A DNA stretch of 64,000 nucleotides from Neorhizobium galegae (GCF_017877135.1 NZ_JAGIPH010000001.1:124001-188000); one strand, 5' to 3'; numbered from the stretch's first letter, positions 19,271-28,799 are shown. Translations and numbers: made by a program. Notes: a model not told the origin generated them from the sequence alone.

Positions 19271-21352
19271 TTACTCTGCCGCAGCCTGGAAATTGTTGCG
19301 GGCCAGTGCCGAACACTCCGCCATCACCGCCGAAGCGCGTGCGATCGGGTTCGTGAGATAGAAGTCTTTGATGACAGACGCAAACCCGGACTTGCCCAGG
19401 CTCACCGGTTTTTTGGCAAGCGTTGCAATATCGTCCGCAGCACCGGCCGCGATCTCGTCGAGTTCGGCGAAATGCGGATATGCGGCATAGAGCTTGGCGC
19501 GCAGCTGCGACAGCGAATCAAACGGCAGCTTCTTGCCGAGCACGTCCGACAGGGCACGCAGGATAGCCCAGTCTTCGCGCGCCTCGCCCGGGGCGAAACC
19601 GGCGCGGTTGCCCATCTGGACGCGGCCTTCGAGGTTGACCCAGGTGCCGGACTTTTCCGTATAGGTCGCGCCCGGCAGGATGACGTCGGCATGGTGGGCA
19701 CCGGCATCGCCGTGGCTACCGATATAGACGGTGAACTTGGCGTGCTTGGAGGTGAATTCCATCTCGTCGGCGCCGAGCAGGAAGAGAACATCCATGGAGC
19801 GCAGCATGGTGGCGGCATTGGAACCGTTCGGACCCGGCACGAAGCCGAGATCGAGACCACCGACGCGCGAGGCTGCGGTGTGCAGGACGCCAAAGCCGTT
19901 CCACTCTGCCGAGACAGCGCCAACCGAGGCAGCAAGGCTTGCGGCTGCGGCCAGAACGCCTTCCGCATCGTCGCGCACCAGCGCACCGGAGCCGACGATG
20001 ATCATCGGCTTCTTGGCCGCACGCAGCTTCTCAAGGAAGCCATGCGAACCATTGACGAGATCCGACAGCGTATCCGTGCCGGCGCCGAGATACTCGTAAC
20101 CGTAGCGCATGTCGCCCCCCTCCCCGATCACGCCGATCGGGAAGTTGCCGCGACGCCAGCGCTTGCGGATGCGGGCGTTCATCACGGCCGCCTCGTAGCG
20201 CGGGTTGGCGCCGATGAGGAGAAGCGCGTCGGCCTGTTCGATGCCTTCGATGGTCGGGTTGAAGATGTAGCTGGAGCGGCCGAGCGACGGATCGAGCTTG
20301 GCGCCGTCCTGGCGGCAATCGAGGTTCTGCGAGCCGAGCGCGGTCAGCAGTTCCTTCAGCGCATACATTTCCTCAACGGAGGCGAGATCACCGGCAATCG
20401 CACCGATGCTGTTACCGTTCGTGGCCGATACGGCCGTCTTGATGGCGGCGAAGGCTTCGCCCCAGGTTGCCGGCTGCAGGCGGCCGTCGCGGCGCACGTA
20501 AGGCCGGTCGAGGCGCTGCGTCTTCAGGCCGTCCCAGATGAAGCGGGTCTTGTCGGAAATCCATTCCTCGTTCACCGCCTCGTTGACGCGCGGCATGATG
20601 CGCATGACTTCGCGGCCACGCGTATCGACGCGGATCGCCGAACCGACCGCATCCATGACGTCGATCGATTCGGTCTTGCCGAGTTCCCACGGACGGGCTG
20701 TAAACGCGAACGGACGCGAGGTGAGCGCGCCGACCGGGCAAAGGTCGATGACGTTACCCTGCAGTTCCGAGGTCATGGCATGTTCGAGATAGGTGGTGAT
20801 TTCGGCATCCTCGCCGCGGCCGATGAGGCCGAGCTCGGAAATGCCGCCGACTTCCGTCGTGAAGCGGACGCAGCGCGTGCAGTGAATGCAGCGGTTCATC
20901 ACCGTCTTGACGAGCGGGCCGATATACTTGTCTTCGACCGCACGCTTGTTTTCCGTGTAGCGCGAGGCATCCATGCCAAACGCCATCGCCTGGTCCTGCA
21001 GGTCGCATTCGCCGCCCTGGTCGCAGATCGGGCAATCGAGCGGATGGTTGATGAGCAGGAATTCCATCACGCCTTCGCGGGCCTTCTTGACCATCGGCGT
21101 GTTGGTGTAGACTTCCGGCAGTTCGCCGTTCGGGCCGCCGCGGATATCGCGCACGCCCATGGCGCAGGAGGCTGCCGGCTTCGGCGGGCCACCCTTTACC
21201 TCGACCAGACACATGCGGCAGTTTCCGGCCACCGAAAGGCGTTCATGGAAACAGAAGCGCGGCACTTCGGCTCCGGCTTCCTCGCACGCCTGCAACAGCG
21301 TGAAGTGATCCGGAACCTCGATCTCTTTACCGTCAACCTTGAGCTTTGCCAT
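19271..21352 (-). CDS. nuoG: NADH-quinone oxidoreductase subunit G
   Basis: A 693-residue peripheral-arm subunit carrying an N-terminal [2Fe-2S] ferredoxin domain ([19 protein letters not shown] region), the His/Cys N5 site ([19 protein letters not shown]) and a [4Fe-4S] pair ([10 protein letters not shown], with a later Cys in [10 protein letters not shown]). A molybdopterin-oxidoreductase-like domain without active cofactor ligands follows. ATG 21352 gives the usual [15 protein letters not shown] start. A GTG at 21358 has better spacing to AGGA, so the true start could be two codons longer. nuoH follows after 10 nt. Confidence 0.97.
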   Translation of the reverse strand: MAKLKVDGKEIEVPDHFTLLQACEEAGAEVPRFCFHERLSVAGNCRMCLVEVKGGPPKPAASCAMGVRDIRGGPNGELPEVYTNTPMVKKAREGVMEFLLINHPLDCPICDQGGECDLQDQAMAFGMDASRYTENKRAVEDKYIGPLVKTVMNRCIHCTRCVRFTTEVGGISELGLIGRGEDAEITTYLEHAMTSELQGNVIDLCPVGALTSRPFAFTARPWELGKTESIDVMDAVGSAIRVDTRGREVMRIMPRVNEAVNEEWISDKTRFIWDGLKTQRLDRPYVRRDGRLQPATWGEAFAAIKTAVSATNGNSIGAIAGDLASVEEMYALKELLTALGSQNLDCRQDGAKLDPSLGRSSYIFNPTIEGIEQADALLLIGANPRYEAAVMNARIRKRWRRGNFPIGVIGEGGDMRYGYEYLGAGTDTLSDLVNGSHGFLEKLRAAKKPMIIVGSGALVRDDAEGVLAAAASLAASVGAVSAEWNGFGVLHTAASRVGGLDLGFVPGPNGSNAATMLRSMDVLFLLGADEMEFTSKHAKFTVYIGSHGDAGAHHADVILPGATYTEKSGTWVNLEGRVQMGNRAGFAPGEAREDWAILRALSDVLGKKLPFDSLSQLRAKLYAAYPHFAELDEIAAGAADDIATLAKKPVSLGKSGFASVIKDFYLTNPIARASAVMAECSALARNNFQAAAE

Positions 21353-21414
21353 CGTCACTTACGTCCTGTTTCCAGTCCCCTGCCCTCATTGAGAAAAGGC
21401 AGCGACACATTCCG

Positions 21415-22137
21415 TCACCGCAGCAGTTTTTTTGCCTGCGCGATCCAACCATCTTTCGCAATGCGGCCATCGAGCTCAAGCTCGCGGTCGAAATGCGCTA
21501 CATCCTCGTCCGTCCAGGCGGCGATCTGCGCAAAGCGCGTCACGCCCATGCCGTTCAGCATGTCTGCCAGTTTCGGACCGATGCCGGCGATCGTCTTCAG
21601 ATCGTCGGCGGCCTTTTGTCTCTTTGGCTGTGCCTTTGCGCCAGCCTTTGTTCCTGCCGGCTTTTCCGGCTTTTCTGCCTTGGCCGGGGGAGTCGCAACG
21701 ACCTTCGCCTTTGCCTTGGCGGCCCGAACCGGCTTCGGCTGTGGCACAGCCTTTGCCGTTTCGACAGCACTTTCAGCCTTGGCGGCAGGCTTTGCAGCCT
21801 TGCGCACCGGAGCGGGCTTTGCCGTGACCGGCGTTGCCTGCGTCTCGGGCGCGGCGGCCTCCACCTTCGCTTCCGGCTGTGGCGCCGTCTCCGGGGCCTT
21901 CGCCTTTGCCTCCGGCGCGGGCCGGGTGGCTGCCTCCATGGAGGCCTGCATCATGCCGAAGAAGGCATTGGCAAACTGAGCGCCGATCGCCATGCCGGCG
22001 GCCGTTGCAGCAGCCATCGCCGCCATCGGATTGTGGAGAGACTTGGCAGAGGCCTCGTCGGCAAAAGGCAAGGTGAAGCCGAGCGGCGATTTGTCCGCTG
22101 CCTGGTCCTTGTCCTTCTTGTCCGGGCCGTCCGCCAT
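21415..22137 (-). CDS. Helix-hairpin-helix protein of the nuo operon, Ala/Lys/Pro-rich
   Basis: A 240-residue protein with three parts. Residues about 30-65 are Ala/Met-rich and hydrophobic (NPMAAMAAATAAGMAIGAQ). The middle (about 70-175) is a low-complexity Ala-Lys-Pro-Glu linker. The C-terminal 65 residues form a helix-hairpin-helix-like domain (LKTIAGIGPKLADMLNGMGV, then a WTDEDVAHFDREL segment and IAKDGWIAQAKKL). A similar C-terminal domain occurs fused to NuoE in some alphaproteobacteria; that is from memory. It starts 4 nt after nuoF and precedes nuoG, so it is co-expressed with complex I. A role in assembly or as an accessory subunit is inference. Confidence 0.8.
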   Translation of the reverse strand: MADGPDKKDKDQAADKSPLGFTLPFADEASAKSLHNPMAAMAAATAAGMAIGAQFANAFFGMMQASMEAATRPAPEAKAKAPETAPQPEAKVEAAAPETQATPVTAKPAPVRKAAKPAAKAESAVETAKAVPQPKPVRAAKAKAKVVATPPAKAEKPEKPAGTKAGAKAQPKRQKAADDLKTIAGIGPKLADMLNGMGVTRFAQIAAWTDEDVAHFDRELELDGRIAKDGWIAQAKKLLR

Positions 22138-22141
22138 GATC

Positions 22142-23446
22142 TTACTCCGCAGCCTCCAGAACGGCACCCTCGCGGGTGGCGTTTGCCGTGTACTGATCGA
22201 TGCGTGCCTCGATTTCCGGACGGAAATTGCGGATGAGGCCCTGGATCGGCCAGGCCGCCGCATCGCCGAGCGCGCAGATGGTGTGGCCTTCGATCTGCTT
22301 GGTCACCTGCAGCAGCATGTCGATTTCGCGCTTCTGGGCATTGCCCTTCACCATGCGCTCGACGACGCGCATCATCCAGCCGGTGCCTTCGCGGCAGGGC
22401 GTGCACTGGCCGCAGCTCTCATGCTTGAAGAAGGCCGCGATGCGCCAGATCGCCTTGATGATGTCCGTCGACTTGTCCATGACGATCATGCCGCCGGTGC
22501 CGAAGGAGGATTTCACCTCGCGCATGCCGTCGAAGTCCATGATGGCATCCTTCATGTCCTCGCCCTTGACGACCGGACAGGAGGCGCCACCGGGGATGAC
22601 GGCGAGAAGATTGTCCCAGCCGCCGCGGATGCCGCCGCAGTGATGCTCGATGATCTCACGGAAGGTGAGGCCCATCTGCTCTTCGAAGGTGCAGGGCTTG
22701 TTGACGTGGCCGGAGACCATGAACAGCTTGGTGCCGACATTGTTCGGACGGCCGAAGGAGGAGAACCAGGAGGCGCCGCGACGCAGGATGGTCGGTGCTA
22801 CGGCAATCGATTCGACGTTGTTGACCGTGGTCGGGCAGCCATAGAGGCCCATATTCGCCGGGAACGGCGGCTTCAGGCGCGGCTGGCCCTTCTTGCCTTC
22901 GAGGCTTTCGAGAAGGGCCGTTTCTTCGCCGCAGATATAGGCGCCGGCGCCGTGATGGACGTAGACGTCGAAATCCCAGCCGCACTTGTTGTTGGTGCCG
23001 AGAATGCCTGCGTCATAGCACTCGTCGATCGCCGCCTGCAGGGCTTCGCGTTCGCGCATGTATTCGCCGCGCACGTAGATGTAGGCCGTATGCGCGCCCA
23101 TGGCGAAACCGGCAATCACGCAGCCTTCGATCAGCGTATGCGGATCGTGGCGCATGATTTCGCGGTCCTTGCAGGTGCCGGGCTCCGATTCGTCGGCATT
23201 GACGACGAGATAATGCGGACGACCATCCGATTCCTTCGGCATGAACGACCACTTGAGACCGGTCGGGAAGCCGGCGCCGCCGCGACCGCGCAGGCCCGAC
23301 GCCTTCATCTCGTTGATGATCCAGTCCCGGCCTTTTTCGATGATCTCGTTCGTGCCGTCCCAGTGGCCACGGCTCATGGCGCCTTTCAGCGACTTGTCCT
23401 TGAGCCCGTAGATGTTGGTAAAGATGCGATCCTGATCTTTCAACAT
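22142..23446 (-). CDS. nuoF: NADH-quinone oxidoreductase subunit F
   Basis: A 434-residue subunit that binds NADH and FMN and the N3 [4Fe-4S] cluster, the electron entry site of complex I. The glycine-rich nucleotide site [18 protein letters not shown], the NAD-binding stretch [19 protein letters not shown] and the cluster motif [11 protein letters not shown] (with a later Cys) are all present. The length is normal. It follows nuoE by 94 nt. Confidence 0.98.
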   Translation of the reverse strand: MLKDQDRIFTNIYGLKDKSLKGAMSRGHWDGTNEIIEKGRDWIINEMKASGLRGRGGAGFPTGLKWSFMPKESDGRPHYLVVNADESEPGTCKDREIMRHDPHTLIEGCVIAGFAMGAHTAYIYVRGEYMREREALQAAIDECYDAGILGTNNKCGWDFDVYVHHGAGAYICGEETALLESLEGKKGQPRLKPPFPANMGLYGCPTTVNNVESIAVAPTILRRGASWFSSFGRPNNVGTKLFMVSGHVNKPCTFEEQMGLTFREIIEHHCGGIRGGWDNLLAVIPGGASCPVVKGEDMKDAIMDFDGMREVKSSFGTGGMIVMDKSTDIIKAIWRIAAFFKHESCGQCTPCREGTGWMMRVVERMVKGNAQKREIDMLLQVTKQIEGHTICALGDAAAWPIQGLIRNFRPEIEARIDQYTANATREGAVLEAAE

Positions 23447-23540
23447 GACCTATTCCACCAGTCCGCGGCCACTTTCGGCCGGCTTTTCAATTCTGTGATG
23501 CGCCCGGAGGCCGGGCGCGGTGCAAGGTTTCTTGAAAACC

Positions 23541-24449
23541 TTACGCTCCGTCTGTCTTCGGCTTGTCGGTGCCGGCAACCTTGCTGCCTTCGGCAGGCGC
23601 GCCTTCGCCGGTGCTGCCGACCGCCTTCGGGTCCGGCTCGCTCTTCTTCGTGGCGGACGCCGCTTCTGCCGCCGTGTCGTTGGCCTTGGAAGCCTCAGGC
23701 GCCGTCACCGGCGTCTTCACCGACGGATTGGTCTCAGTCGCGGTATCCTTGGGACGGGCTGCTTCGGCCGGCGGAACGGACGTGCCTTCGGCAGCAGGTG
23801 CTGCCGGCTGCGGATCGAGATTGGTGCGAACCGGCTTGATCTCGTCGTTCAGCGTGACAGGGCCGCCTTCCGGCGCCGATGTCAGGCGGTCGATCTGCGG
23901 GCCGGTCTTCACCTCGGCGCCCTTGCCTGCCTCGAACGCATCGATGATCTCTTCCAGACGCTCGGGCGTCAGGTCCTCATAGGCATCCTTGAAGATGATG
24001 ACCATCGGCGCGTTGACGCAGGCGCCCTGACATTCCACCTCTTCCCAGGACAGCGTGCCGGCCTCGTTGCGATGAAGCGGCTCGTGATGGATCTTGCGCT
24101 TGCACACATCCATCAGCGCTTCGGAACCACGCAGCATGCAGGGCGTTGTACCGCAAACCTGGATATGCGCCTTGGTGCCGATCGGCTTCAGCTGGAACTG
24201 GGTGTAGAAGGTCGCCACTTCGAGCACGCGGATATAGGGCATGTCGAGCTTCTGTGCGACGAACTCGATCGTCGCACGGGTGACCCAACCCTCCTGTTCC
24301 TGCGCGCGCATGAGCAGCGGGATGACCGCCGATTGCTGGCGGCCCTCGGGATATTTCCGGATCGTCGCCTCAGCCCACGCGGCATTTTCCGCAGTGAAGG
24401 CAAAGGCTGCCGGCTGGAACTGATCTTCGGCTAGTCGACGAACGGACAT
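23541..24449 (-). CDS. nuoE: NADH-quinone oxidoreductase subunit E with a long low-complexity tail
   Basis: A 302-residue protein. The first about 175 residues are the thioredoxin-like [2Fe-2S] (N1a) domain, with CGTTPCMLRGSEALMD and ECQGACVNAPMVII supplying the four cysteines. The remaining about 125 residues are Ala/Pro/Thr/Glu-rich without a recognisable fold, making the protein much longer than the about 165 residues of the E. coli subunit. Extensions here are known in rhizobia. The gene follows the small exported protein gene after 16 nt. Confidence 0.95.
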   Translation of the reverse strand: MSVRRLAEDQFQPAAFAFTAENAAWAEATIRKYPEGRQQSAVIPLLMRAQEQEGWVTRATIEFVAQKLDMPYIRVLEVATFYTQFQLKPIGTKAHIQVCGTTPCMLRGSEALMDVCKRKIHHEPLHRNEAGTLSWEEVECQGACVNAPMVIIFKDAYEDLTPERLEEIIDAFEAGKGAEVKTGPQIDRLTSAPEGGPVTLNDEIKPVRTNLDPQPAAPAAEGTSVPPAEAARPKDTATETNPSVKTPVTAPEASKANDTAAEAASATKKSEPDPKAVGSTGEGAPAEGSKVAGTDKPKTDGA

Positions 24450-24465
24450 TCTTTCTCACGCCTTA

Positions 24466-24714
24466 TCAATTGACAGAACCGCACCGCGATTTCGTGAGCG
24501 TCACGAATTCGCAGGCATAGGCAGATGTACCCTTTTGCAGGAAAACGATGAACTTCGTTCCATTGGGCACGGCTGCCTTGATTTCATACTCTCTGGAAAC
24601 GAGTTCCGCCATGGTCGTCGTCGATCTGCCTGTCTCGGTCGACGGCTGCACCGTCTGCGCCACGGCAGACGAGGCAAGAGCGACAAGACAGAGCGCAATC
24701 GACAGGCGTCGCAT
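24466..24714 (-). CDS. Small exported protein inside the nuo operon
   Basis: An 82-residue protein with a clear Sec signal peptide ([20 protein letters not shown], cleavage after AVA). The mature part is about 62 residues and contains two cysteines (YACEF and SRCGS) that could form a disulfide, and a likely small beta fold (VPNGTKFIVFLQKGTSAYA). The ATG overlaps the nuoD stop (TGATG), so it is translationally coupled. I do not recognise the family. Periplasmic location beside complex I genes suggests an envelope role tied to respiration, but no function can be given. Confidence 0.75.
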   Translation of the reverse strand: MRRLSIALCLVALASSAVAQTVQPSTETGRSTTTMAELVSREYEIKAAVPNGTKFIVFLQKGTSAYACEFVTLTKSRCGSVN

Positions 24715-25904
24715 CAGCGGTCCACCTCTCCAAACACGATATCGATCGAGCCAAGGATGGCCGAGACGTCGGCCAGCTGGTGGCCGCGGCAGAGGAAATC
24801 CATCGCCTGGAGATGCGCATAACCCGGGGCGCGGATCTTGCAGCGATACGGCTTGTTGGTGCCGTCGGCCACGAGGTAGACGCCGAACTCGCCCTTCGGC
24901 GCCTCGACGGCCGCATAGACTTCGCCTTCCGGCACGTGGAAACCTTCGGTGTAGAGCTTGAAGTGGTGGATGAGCGCTTCCATCGAGCGCTTCATCTCGC
25001 CGCGCTTCGGCGGAACCACCTTGCCATCCACCGACGAGACCGGACCGGTCTTGGCATCCGACAGCAGGCGGTTGACGCACTGCTTCATGATCTTCACCGA
25101 TTCGCGCATTTCGATCATGCGGATGAGGTAACGGTCATAGCAGTCGCCGTTCTTGCCGATCGGGATGTCGAAATCGAGATCCGCATAGCATTCGTAGGGC
25201 TGCGACTTGCGCAGGTCCCAGGCAGCGCCGGAACCGCGCACCATCACGCCCGAAAAGCCCCAGGCCCAGCAGTCTTCCAGCTTCACCACGCCGATATCGA
25301 CGTTGCGCTGCTTGAAGATACGGTTGCCGGTGATCAGGCTGTCGATATCGTCGAGCGCCTTCGGGAAGGCATCGCACCACTTGCCGATATCCTCGACCAG
25401 TTCCACCGGCAGATCCTGATGGACGCCGCCGGGACGGAAATAGGCGGCGTGCATGCGCGAGCCGGAGGCGCGCTCATAAAACACCATCAGCTTTTCGCGC
25501 TCTTCAAAACCCCAGAGCGGCGGCGTCAGCGCACCGACGTCCATGGCCTGCGTGGTGACGTTCAGAAGATGCGACAGGATACGGCCGATTTCCGAATAGA
25601 GTACGCGGATGAGCTGGCCGCGGATCGGAACCGTGATGCCGAGCAGCTTTTCCACCGCCAGACAGTAGGCATGCTCCTGGTTCATCGGCGCCACGTAATC
25701 GAGGCGGTCGAAATAGGGAAGCGCCTGCAGATAGGTCTTGCTCTCGATCAGCTTCTCCGTGCCGCGATGCAGCAGCCCGATATGCGGATCCACACGCTCG
25801 ACGATCTCGCCGTCCAGCTCCAGCACAAGACGCAGAACGCCGTGCGCGGCCGGATGCTGCGGGCCGAAGTTGATGTTGAAATTGCGAACGTCGTGTTCAG
25901 TCAT
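24714..25904 (-). CDS. nuoD: NADH-quinone oxidoreductase subunit D
   Basis: A 396-residue quinone-binding subunit related to [NiFe] hydrogenase large subunits. The start [19 protein letters not shown] carries the quinone-site His, and the family segments [25 protein letters not shown] and [18 protein letters not shown] (here [13 protein letters not shown]) follow. NuoC and NuoD are separate genes here. Its start lies only 22 nt downstream of the heptamer repeat that ends the inserted four-helix-bundle element. Confidence 0.98.
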   Translation of the reverse strand: MTEHDVRNFNINFGPQHPAAHGVLRLVLELDGEIVERVDPHIGLLHRGTEKLIESKTYLQALPYFDRLDYVAPMNQEHAYCLAVEKLLGITVPIRGQLIRVLYSEIGRILSHLLNVTTQAMDVGALTPPLWGFEEREKLMVFYERASGSRMHAAYFRPGGVHQDLPVELVEDIGKWCDAFPKALDDIDSLITGNRIFKQRNVDIGVVKLEDCWAWGFSGVMVRGSGAAWDLRKSQPYECYADLDFDIPIGKNGDCYDRYLIRMIEMRESVKIMKQCVNRLLSDAKTGPVSSVDGKVVPPKRGEMKRSMEALIHHFKLYTEGFHVPEGEVYAAVEAPKGEFGVYLVADGTNKPYRCKIRAPGYAHLQAMDFLCRGHQLADVSAILGSIDIVFGEVDR

Positions 25905-25926
25905 GGGCGCGCTCCGCGCTGGTGAT

Positions 25927-25950
25927 TAGCGAATAGCGAATAGCGAATAG
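25927..25950. repeat. TAGCGAA heptamer array, left arm of inserted element
   Basis: Three full copies and a partial copy of TAGCGAA (24 bp). The array is the reverse complement of the first 24 bp of the array at 26356-26384 with one mismatch. Together they bracket the four-helix-bundle gene between nuoC and nuoD. Confidence 0.85.
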
Positions 25951-25964
25951 TCGATCTATGCCGC

Positions 25965-26300
25965 TCATGTCTTCTCCTGCAGGCTTCTGATCAACGCACG
26001 CATCATCCGGCCAATTTCGTCGCATTGTTGCATCAAGCTCTGAAACTGTTCCTGCGCAAGGATATCCACCCTTTGCGCGATGATCATATGCGTTTCCAGC
26101 TCTTTCAGCGATCCTTGAGAAACCCTCAGAAACTGCACGAAACTTCCGGTGTTGTCCCGACCATGCCCTTCGGCAATGTTGGCGGCCACCGAGGTGGAGG
26201 CGCGCCTTATCTGGGATGTCAGTCCGTAAACTTCGCTCTTCGGGAAAGTCTCGGTGCAGCGGTAACACTCAACGGCCAGTTCAATAGCCTGCTGCCACAC
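25965..26300 (-). CDS. Four-helix bundle protein (23S rRNA intervening-sequence protein family)
   Basis: A 111-residue frame from GTG 26300. The hallmark RRASTSVAANIAEGHGR identifies the four-helix bundle (S23/IVS protein) family, which is often encoded in intervening sequences of 23S rRNA and elsewhere. Reading upstream in frame gives ISSYKDLK before VWQQAIEL, which matches the usual family start (M)SSY.DLKVWQ. The codon at the expected start, 26324-26322, is ATC and not ATG, with an AGGAAGAGG ribosome site just upstream. Either ATC or the internal GTG is used, or the gene is decaying. It lies between complementary heptamer arrays inside the nuo operon. The function of the family is unknown. 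Confidence 0.85.
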   Translation of the reverse strand: MWQQAIELAVECYRCTETFPKSEVYGLTSQIRRASTSVAANIAEGHGRDNTGSFVQFLRVSQGSLKELETHMIIAQRVDILAQEQFQSLMQQCDEIGRMMRALIRSLQEKT

Positions 26301-26355
26301 CTTGAGGTCCTTGTAGGAGCTGATCGTCTGCCTCTTCCTTTCGTTGTGGCGACAA

Positions 26356-26384
26356 CTATTCGCTATTCGCTACTCGCTATTCGC
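26356..26384. repeat. CTATTCG heptamer array, right arm of inserted element
   Basis: Four copies of CTATTCG, the third reading CTACTCG. The array is complementary to 25927-25950. It begins 14 nt after the nuoC stop. In the nuo transcript the two arms could pair over about 24 bp and enclose the four-helix-bundle gene in a loop of about 405 nt. Confidence 0.85.
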
Positions 26385-26398
26385 CTCTAAACTTCAGT

Positions 26399-27001
26399 TT
26401 AGACCTTTGCCTTCTCATCCCCCGGCAGCACGTAATCCGTGCCTTCCCAGGGGCTGAGGAAGTCGAAGCTGCGGAATTCCTGGCGCAGTTCCACCGGCTC
26501 GTAGACCACGCGCTTGGCGCTGTCGTCGTAGCGAACTTCGACGAAACCGGTCGTCGGAAAATCCTTGCGCAGTGGGTGCCCCTCGAAACCGTAGTCGGTG
26601 AGGATGCGGCGCAGGTCCGGGTGGCCGGTAAACAGGATGCCGTAAAGATCCCAGGCTTCGCGTTCGAACCAGTCGGCACCCGGAAAGAGACCGGTGAGCG
26701 ACGGCACGGGCACATCTTCGGCGGTTTCCACCTTGACGCGCACGCGCATGTTCTGGCGCGGCGACAGGAAGTGGTAGACCACGTCGAAACGCTTTTCGCG
26801 CTTCGGCCAGTCGACGCCGCAGATGTCGATGAAATTGATGAACCCGCACTGCACATCGTCACGCAGAAAGGTGACGAGCGCGATCAGCTTGTCGGCATCG
26901 GTCTTCAGCGTCAGTTCGCCATAGGCAACCGACGAGGACAACACGAGACCCGGCCGCGCTTCGGCAAGGTAGGCGGCAAATTCGTTCAGGGCTTCACTCA
27001 T
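26399..27001 (-). CDS. nuoC: NADH-quinone oxidoreductase subunit C
   Basis: A 200-residue peripheral-arm subunit. The C-terminal signature ERExxDxxG is present as [20 protein letters not shown], followed by [14 protein letters not shown]. The length is typical of the unfused form. It follows nuoB after 17 nt, and its stop is directly followed by the inserted repeat-flanked element. Confidence 0.97.
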   Translation of the reverse strand: MSEALNEFAAYLAEARPGLVLSSSVAYGELTLKTDADKLIALVTFLRDDVQCGFINFIDICGVDWPKREKRFDVVYHFLSPRQNMRVRVKVETAEDVPVPSLTGLFPGADWFEREAWDLYGILFTGHPDLRRILTDYGFEGHPLRKDFPTTGFVEVRYDDSAKRVVYEPVELRQEFRSFDFLSPWEGTDYVLPGDEKAKV

Positions 27002-27018
27002 GATGCCTCCTCAAGCCC

Positions 27019-27600
27019 TTAGCGTTCGATCGTGCCGGTGCGGCGGATCTTTTTCTGCAGCAAAAGCACGCCGTAAAGCAGCGCTTCTGCCGTGGGGGGA
27101 CAGCCGGGCACATAGATATCCACAGGCACGACGCGGTCGCAGCCACGCACCACCGAATAGGAATAGTGGTAATAGCCGCCACCATTGGCGCAGGAGCCCA
27201 TGGAGATGACGTAACGCGGCTCGGGCATCTGGTCATAGACCTTGCGCAGCGCTGGCGCCATCTTGTTGGTGAGCGTGCCGGCGACGATCATCACGTCCGA
27301 CTGGCGCGGCGAGGCGCGAGGCGCAAAACCGAAGCGCTCGACGTCATAACGCGGCATCGACACCTGCATCATCTCGACCGCACAGCAGGCAAGACCGAAG
27401 GTCATCCACATCAGCGAGCCGGTGCGCGCCCAGTTGATCAGTTCGTCGGTCGAGGTGACCAGAAAGCCCTTGTCGGCAAGCTCATTGTTGATCTCGCCGA
27501 AAAACGCGTCGTCGCTGCCGATGGGCTTGCCGGTGTTGGGATCGATGATCCCCTTCGGGCTAGGCGCGATCATGGTCGTGTTGTTATCCACTACTCCCAT
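27019..27600 (-). CDS. nuoB: NADH-quinone oxidoreductase subunit B
   Basis: A 193-residue subunit that binds the terminal N2 [4Fe-4S] cluster. [11 protein letters not shown] supplies the tandem cysteines, and [16 protein letters not shown] and [13 protein letters not shown] supply the other two. The ATG at 27600 lies inside the end of nuoA (10-nt overlap) with GGAG upstream; an in-frame start 21 nt earlier would give an untypical N-terminus. Confidence 0.97.
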   Translation of the reverse strand: MGVVDNNTTMIAPSPKGIIDPNTGKPIGSDDAFFGEINNELADKGFLVTSTDELINWARTGSLMWMTFGLACCAVEMMQVSMPRYDVERFGFAPRASPRQSDVMIVAGTLTNKMAPALRKVYDQMPEPRYVISMGSCANGGGYYHYSYSVVRGCDRVVPVDIYVPGCPPTAEALLYGVLLLQKKIRRTGTIER

Positions 27601-27956
27601 TCCAGCGCTCCTTTCTTCCATTCATAAATGAAGCCGATGGTGAGGACGCCGAGGAACACCATCATGGACCAGAAGCCGAACCAGCCGATTTCACCGAAGG
27701 ACACGGCCCAGGGGAACAGGAAGGCGACTTCCAGATCGAAGATGATGAACAGGATCGACACCAGGTAGAAGCGAATGTCGAACTTCATGCGCGCATCGTC
27801 GAACGCGTTGAAGCCGCACTCATAGGCCGACAGCTTTTCCGAATCGGGCGCCTTGTAGGCAACGGCAAACGGCGCAATCAGAAGCGCCAGGCCGATCACC
27901 AGGGCAATACCGATGAAAATCGCGATCGGGACATAGGAACTGAGGAGTTCTGTCAT
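27591..27956 (-). CDS. nuoA: NADH-quinone oxidoreductase subunit A
   Basis: A 121-residue, three-span subunit and the first gene of the complex I operon. Conserved segments are [21 protein letters not shown] and [24 protein letters not shown] (here [18 protein letters not shown]). The start [16 protein letters not shown] at 27956 is the usual one; upstream in-frame codons are rejected because they extend into low-quality sequence. The stop overlaps nuoB. Confidence 0.97.
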   Translation of the reverse strand: MTELLSSYVPIAIFIGIALVIGLALLIAPFAVAYKAPDSEKLSAYECGFNAFDDARMKFDIRFYLVSILFIIFDLEVAFLFPWAVSFGEIGWFGFWSMMVFLGVLTIGFIYEWKKGALEWE

Positions 27957-28582
27957 GGTATTCGATCCCTGCTTGCCAAGCAGTGCCCGGGCGGCACTTA
28001 AGCGAATGCGCGGCAAGCGAACGTGCATTGCAACAAGCCGTGACTAGCGCAGCCACGAGCCGCGCGCAAGACTTTTGACGGCCACACCTCGAACCAAAAC
28101 GGGACAAAATGTTGCGGCCGGAATTTGTTGATTCAGACTCATGCGCCCTGCCGCGGCAAAGGGCGCCGACGCAAGGCCGGCAGGAGGAAAGTTGATGTTG
28201 TTCATCAAGTTGAAACGCCCGCCGCCGGATGGCGACAAAGGCTAGGATGCGGCAGGCCGACCAGTTCGGAAAAGCCCTGCCCTCGCCGCAAAATGCAGAT
28301 AGGAAAATGCGAGAGGCTCTTCAAGTCCGGTTGCGCCGCATTATTCGCATATTCTGATAAACACTTAGCTGCGGCGTTCGCAGCACCTCTGCCGCGCCCG
28401 CGAACGAGCAGCCACATTCGGTTTACGACCGGTGAAGGCACCTTCTACGCAGACAGAGACTGCGGCACAATCACGACAATATGAATGGGAAGGCCCCGGC
28501 ATCCGCAAAGGACCTGCGGCATAACGACACACCAGCGATGCTGGCGTCCACGTTGATGACAGTTACGCAGAGAAGTAAAAAA
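27957..28582. other. Upstream region of the nuo operon
   Basis: About 625 bp between nuoA and the first tRNA-Asp, without a convincing gene on either strand. It should hold the main nuo promoter. The best minus-strand candidate is CTTGCG (28070-28065), a 17-nt spacer and CTAGTC (28047-28042), about 85 bp before the nuoA ATG. This is a partial match to the rhizobial CTTGAC/CTATAT consensus only. Confidence 0.35.
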
Positions 28583-28659
28583 TGGCGCGAGTGACGGGGC
28601 TCGAACCCGCGACCTCCGGCGTGACAGGCCGGCACTCTAACCGACTGAGCTACACCCGC
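28583..28659 (-). tRNA. tRNA-Asp (GTC)
   Basis: A 77-nt gene including an encoded CCA end. The acceptor GCGGGTG pairs with CACTCGC, the anticodon arm CCGGC-CTGTCAC-GCCGG gives anticodon GTC, and the T arm reads GGGTTCGAGCCCC. It differs from the neighbouring copy at one position in the D arm. A T-rich stretch follows the CCA on the minus strand. Confidence 0.97.
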
Positions 28660-28722
28660 GCATTTTGCAGACACCGTTCAGCGTCTGTTCGGCCAAAAGG
28701 CCTGTTTCTTTTTATCCAGGAA

Positions 28723-28799
28723 TGGCGCGAGTGACGGGGCTCGAACCCGCGACCTCCGGCGTGACAGGCCGGCACTCTAACCAACTGAGCTACACCCGC
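28723..28799 (-). tRNA. tRNA-Asp (GTC), second copy
   Basis: A 77-nt gene identical to the copy 63 nt downstream except for one D-arm base (A in place of G on the plus strand). The anticodon is GTC and CCA is encoded. Both probably come from the promoter at 28859-28887. Confidence 0.97.

Noticed and set aside
25921..26390. CRISPR-like array from the heptamer repeats
   Set aside because: Units are 7 bp and contiguous, without spacers, and the two arrays are inverted around a gene.
28125..28484. 119-codon plus-strand frame upstream of nuoA
   Set aside because: Composition is not protein-like, no ribosome site, and the region is expected to be the nuo promoter.
28690..28725. Terminator between the tRNA-Asp genes (GGCC-AAAA-GGCC followed by T-rich DNA)
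   Set aside because: The T-run follows on the plus strand, while both tRNAs are on the minus strand; the stem is only four base pairs.
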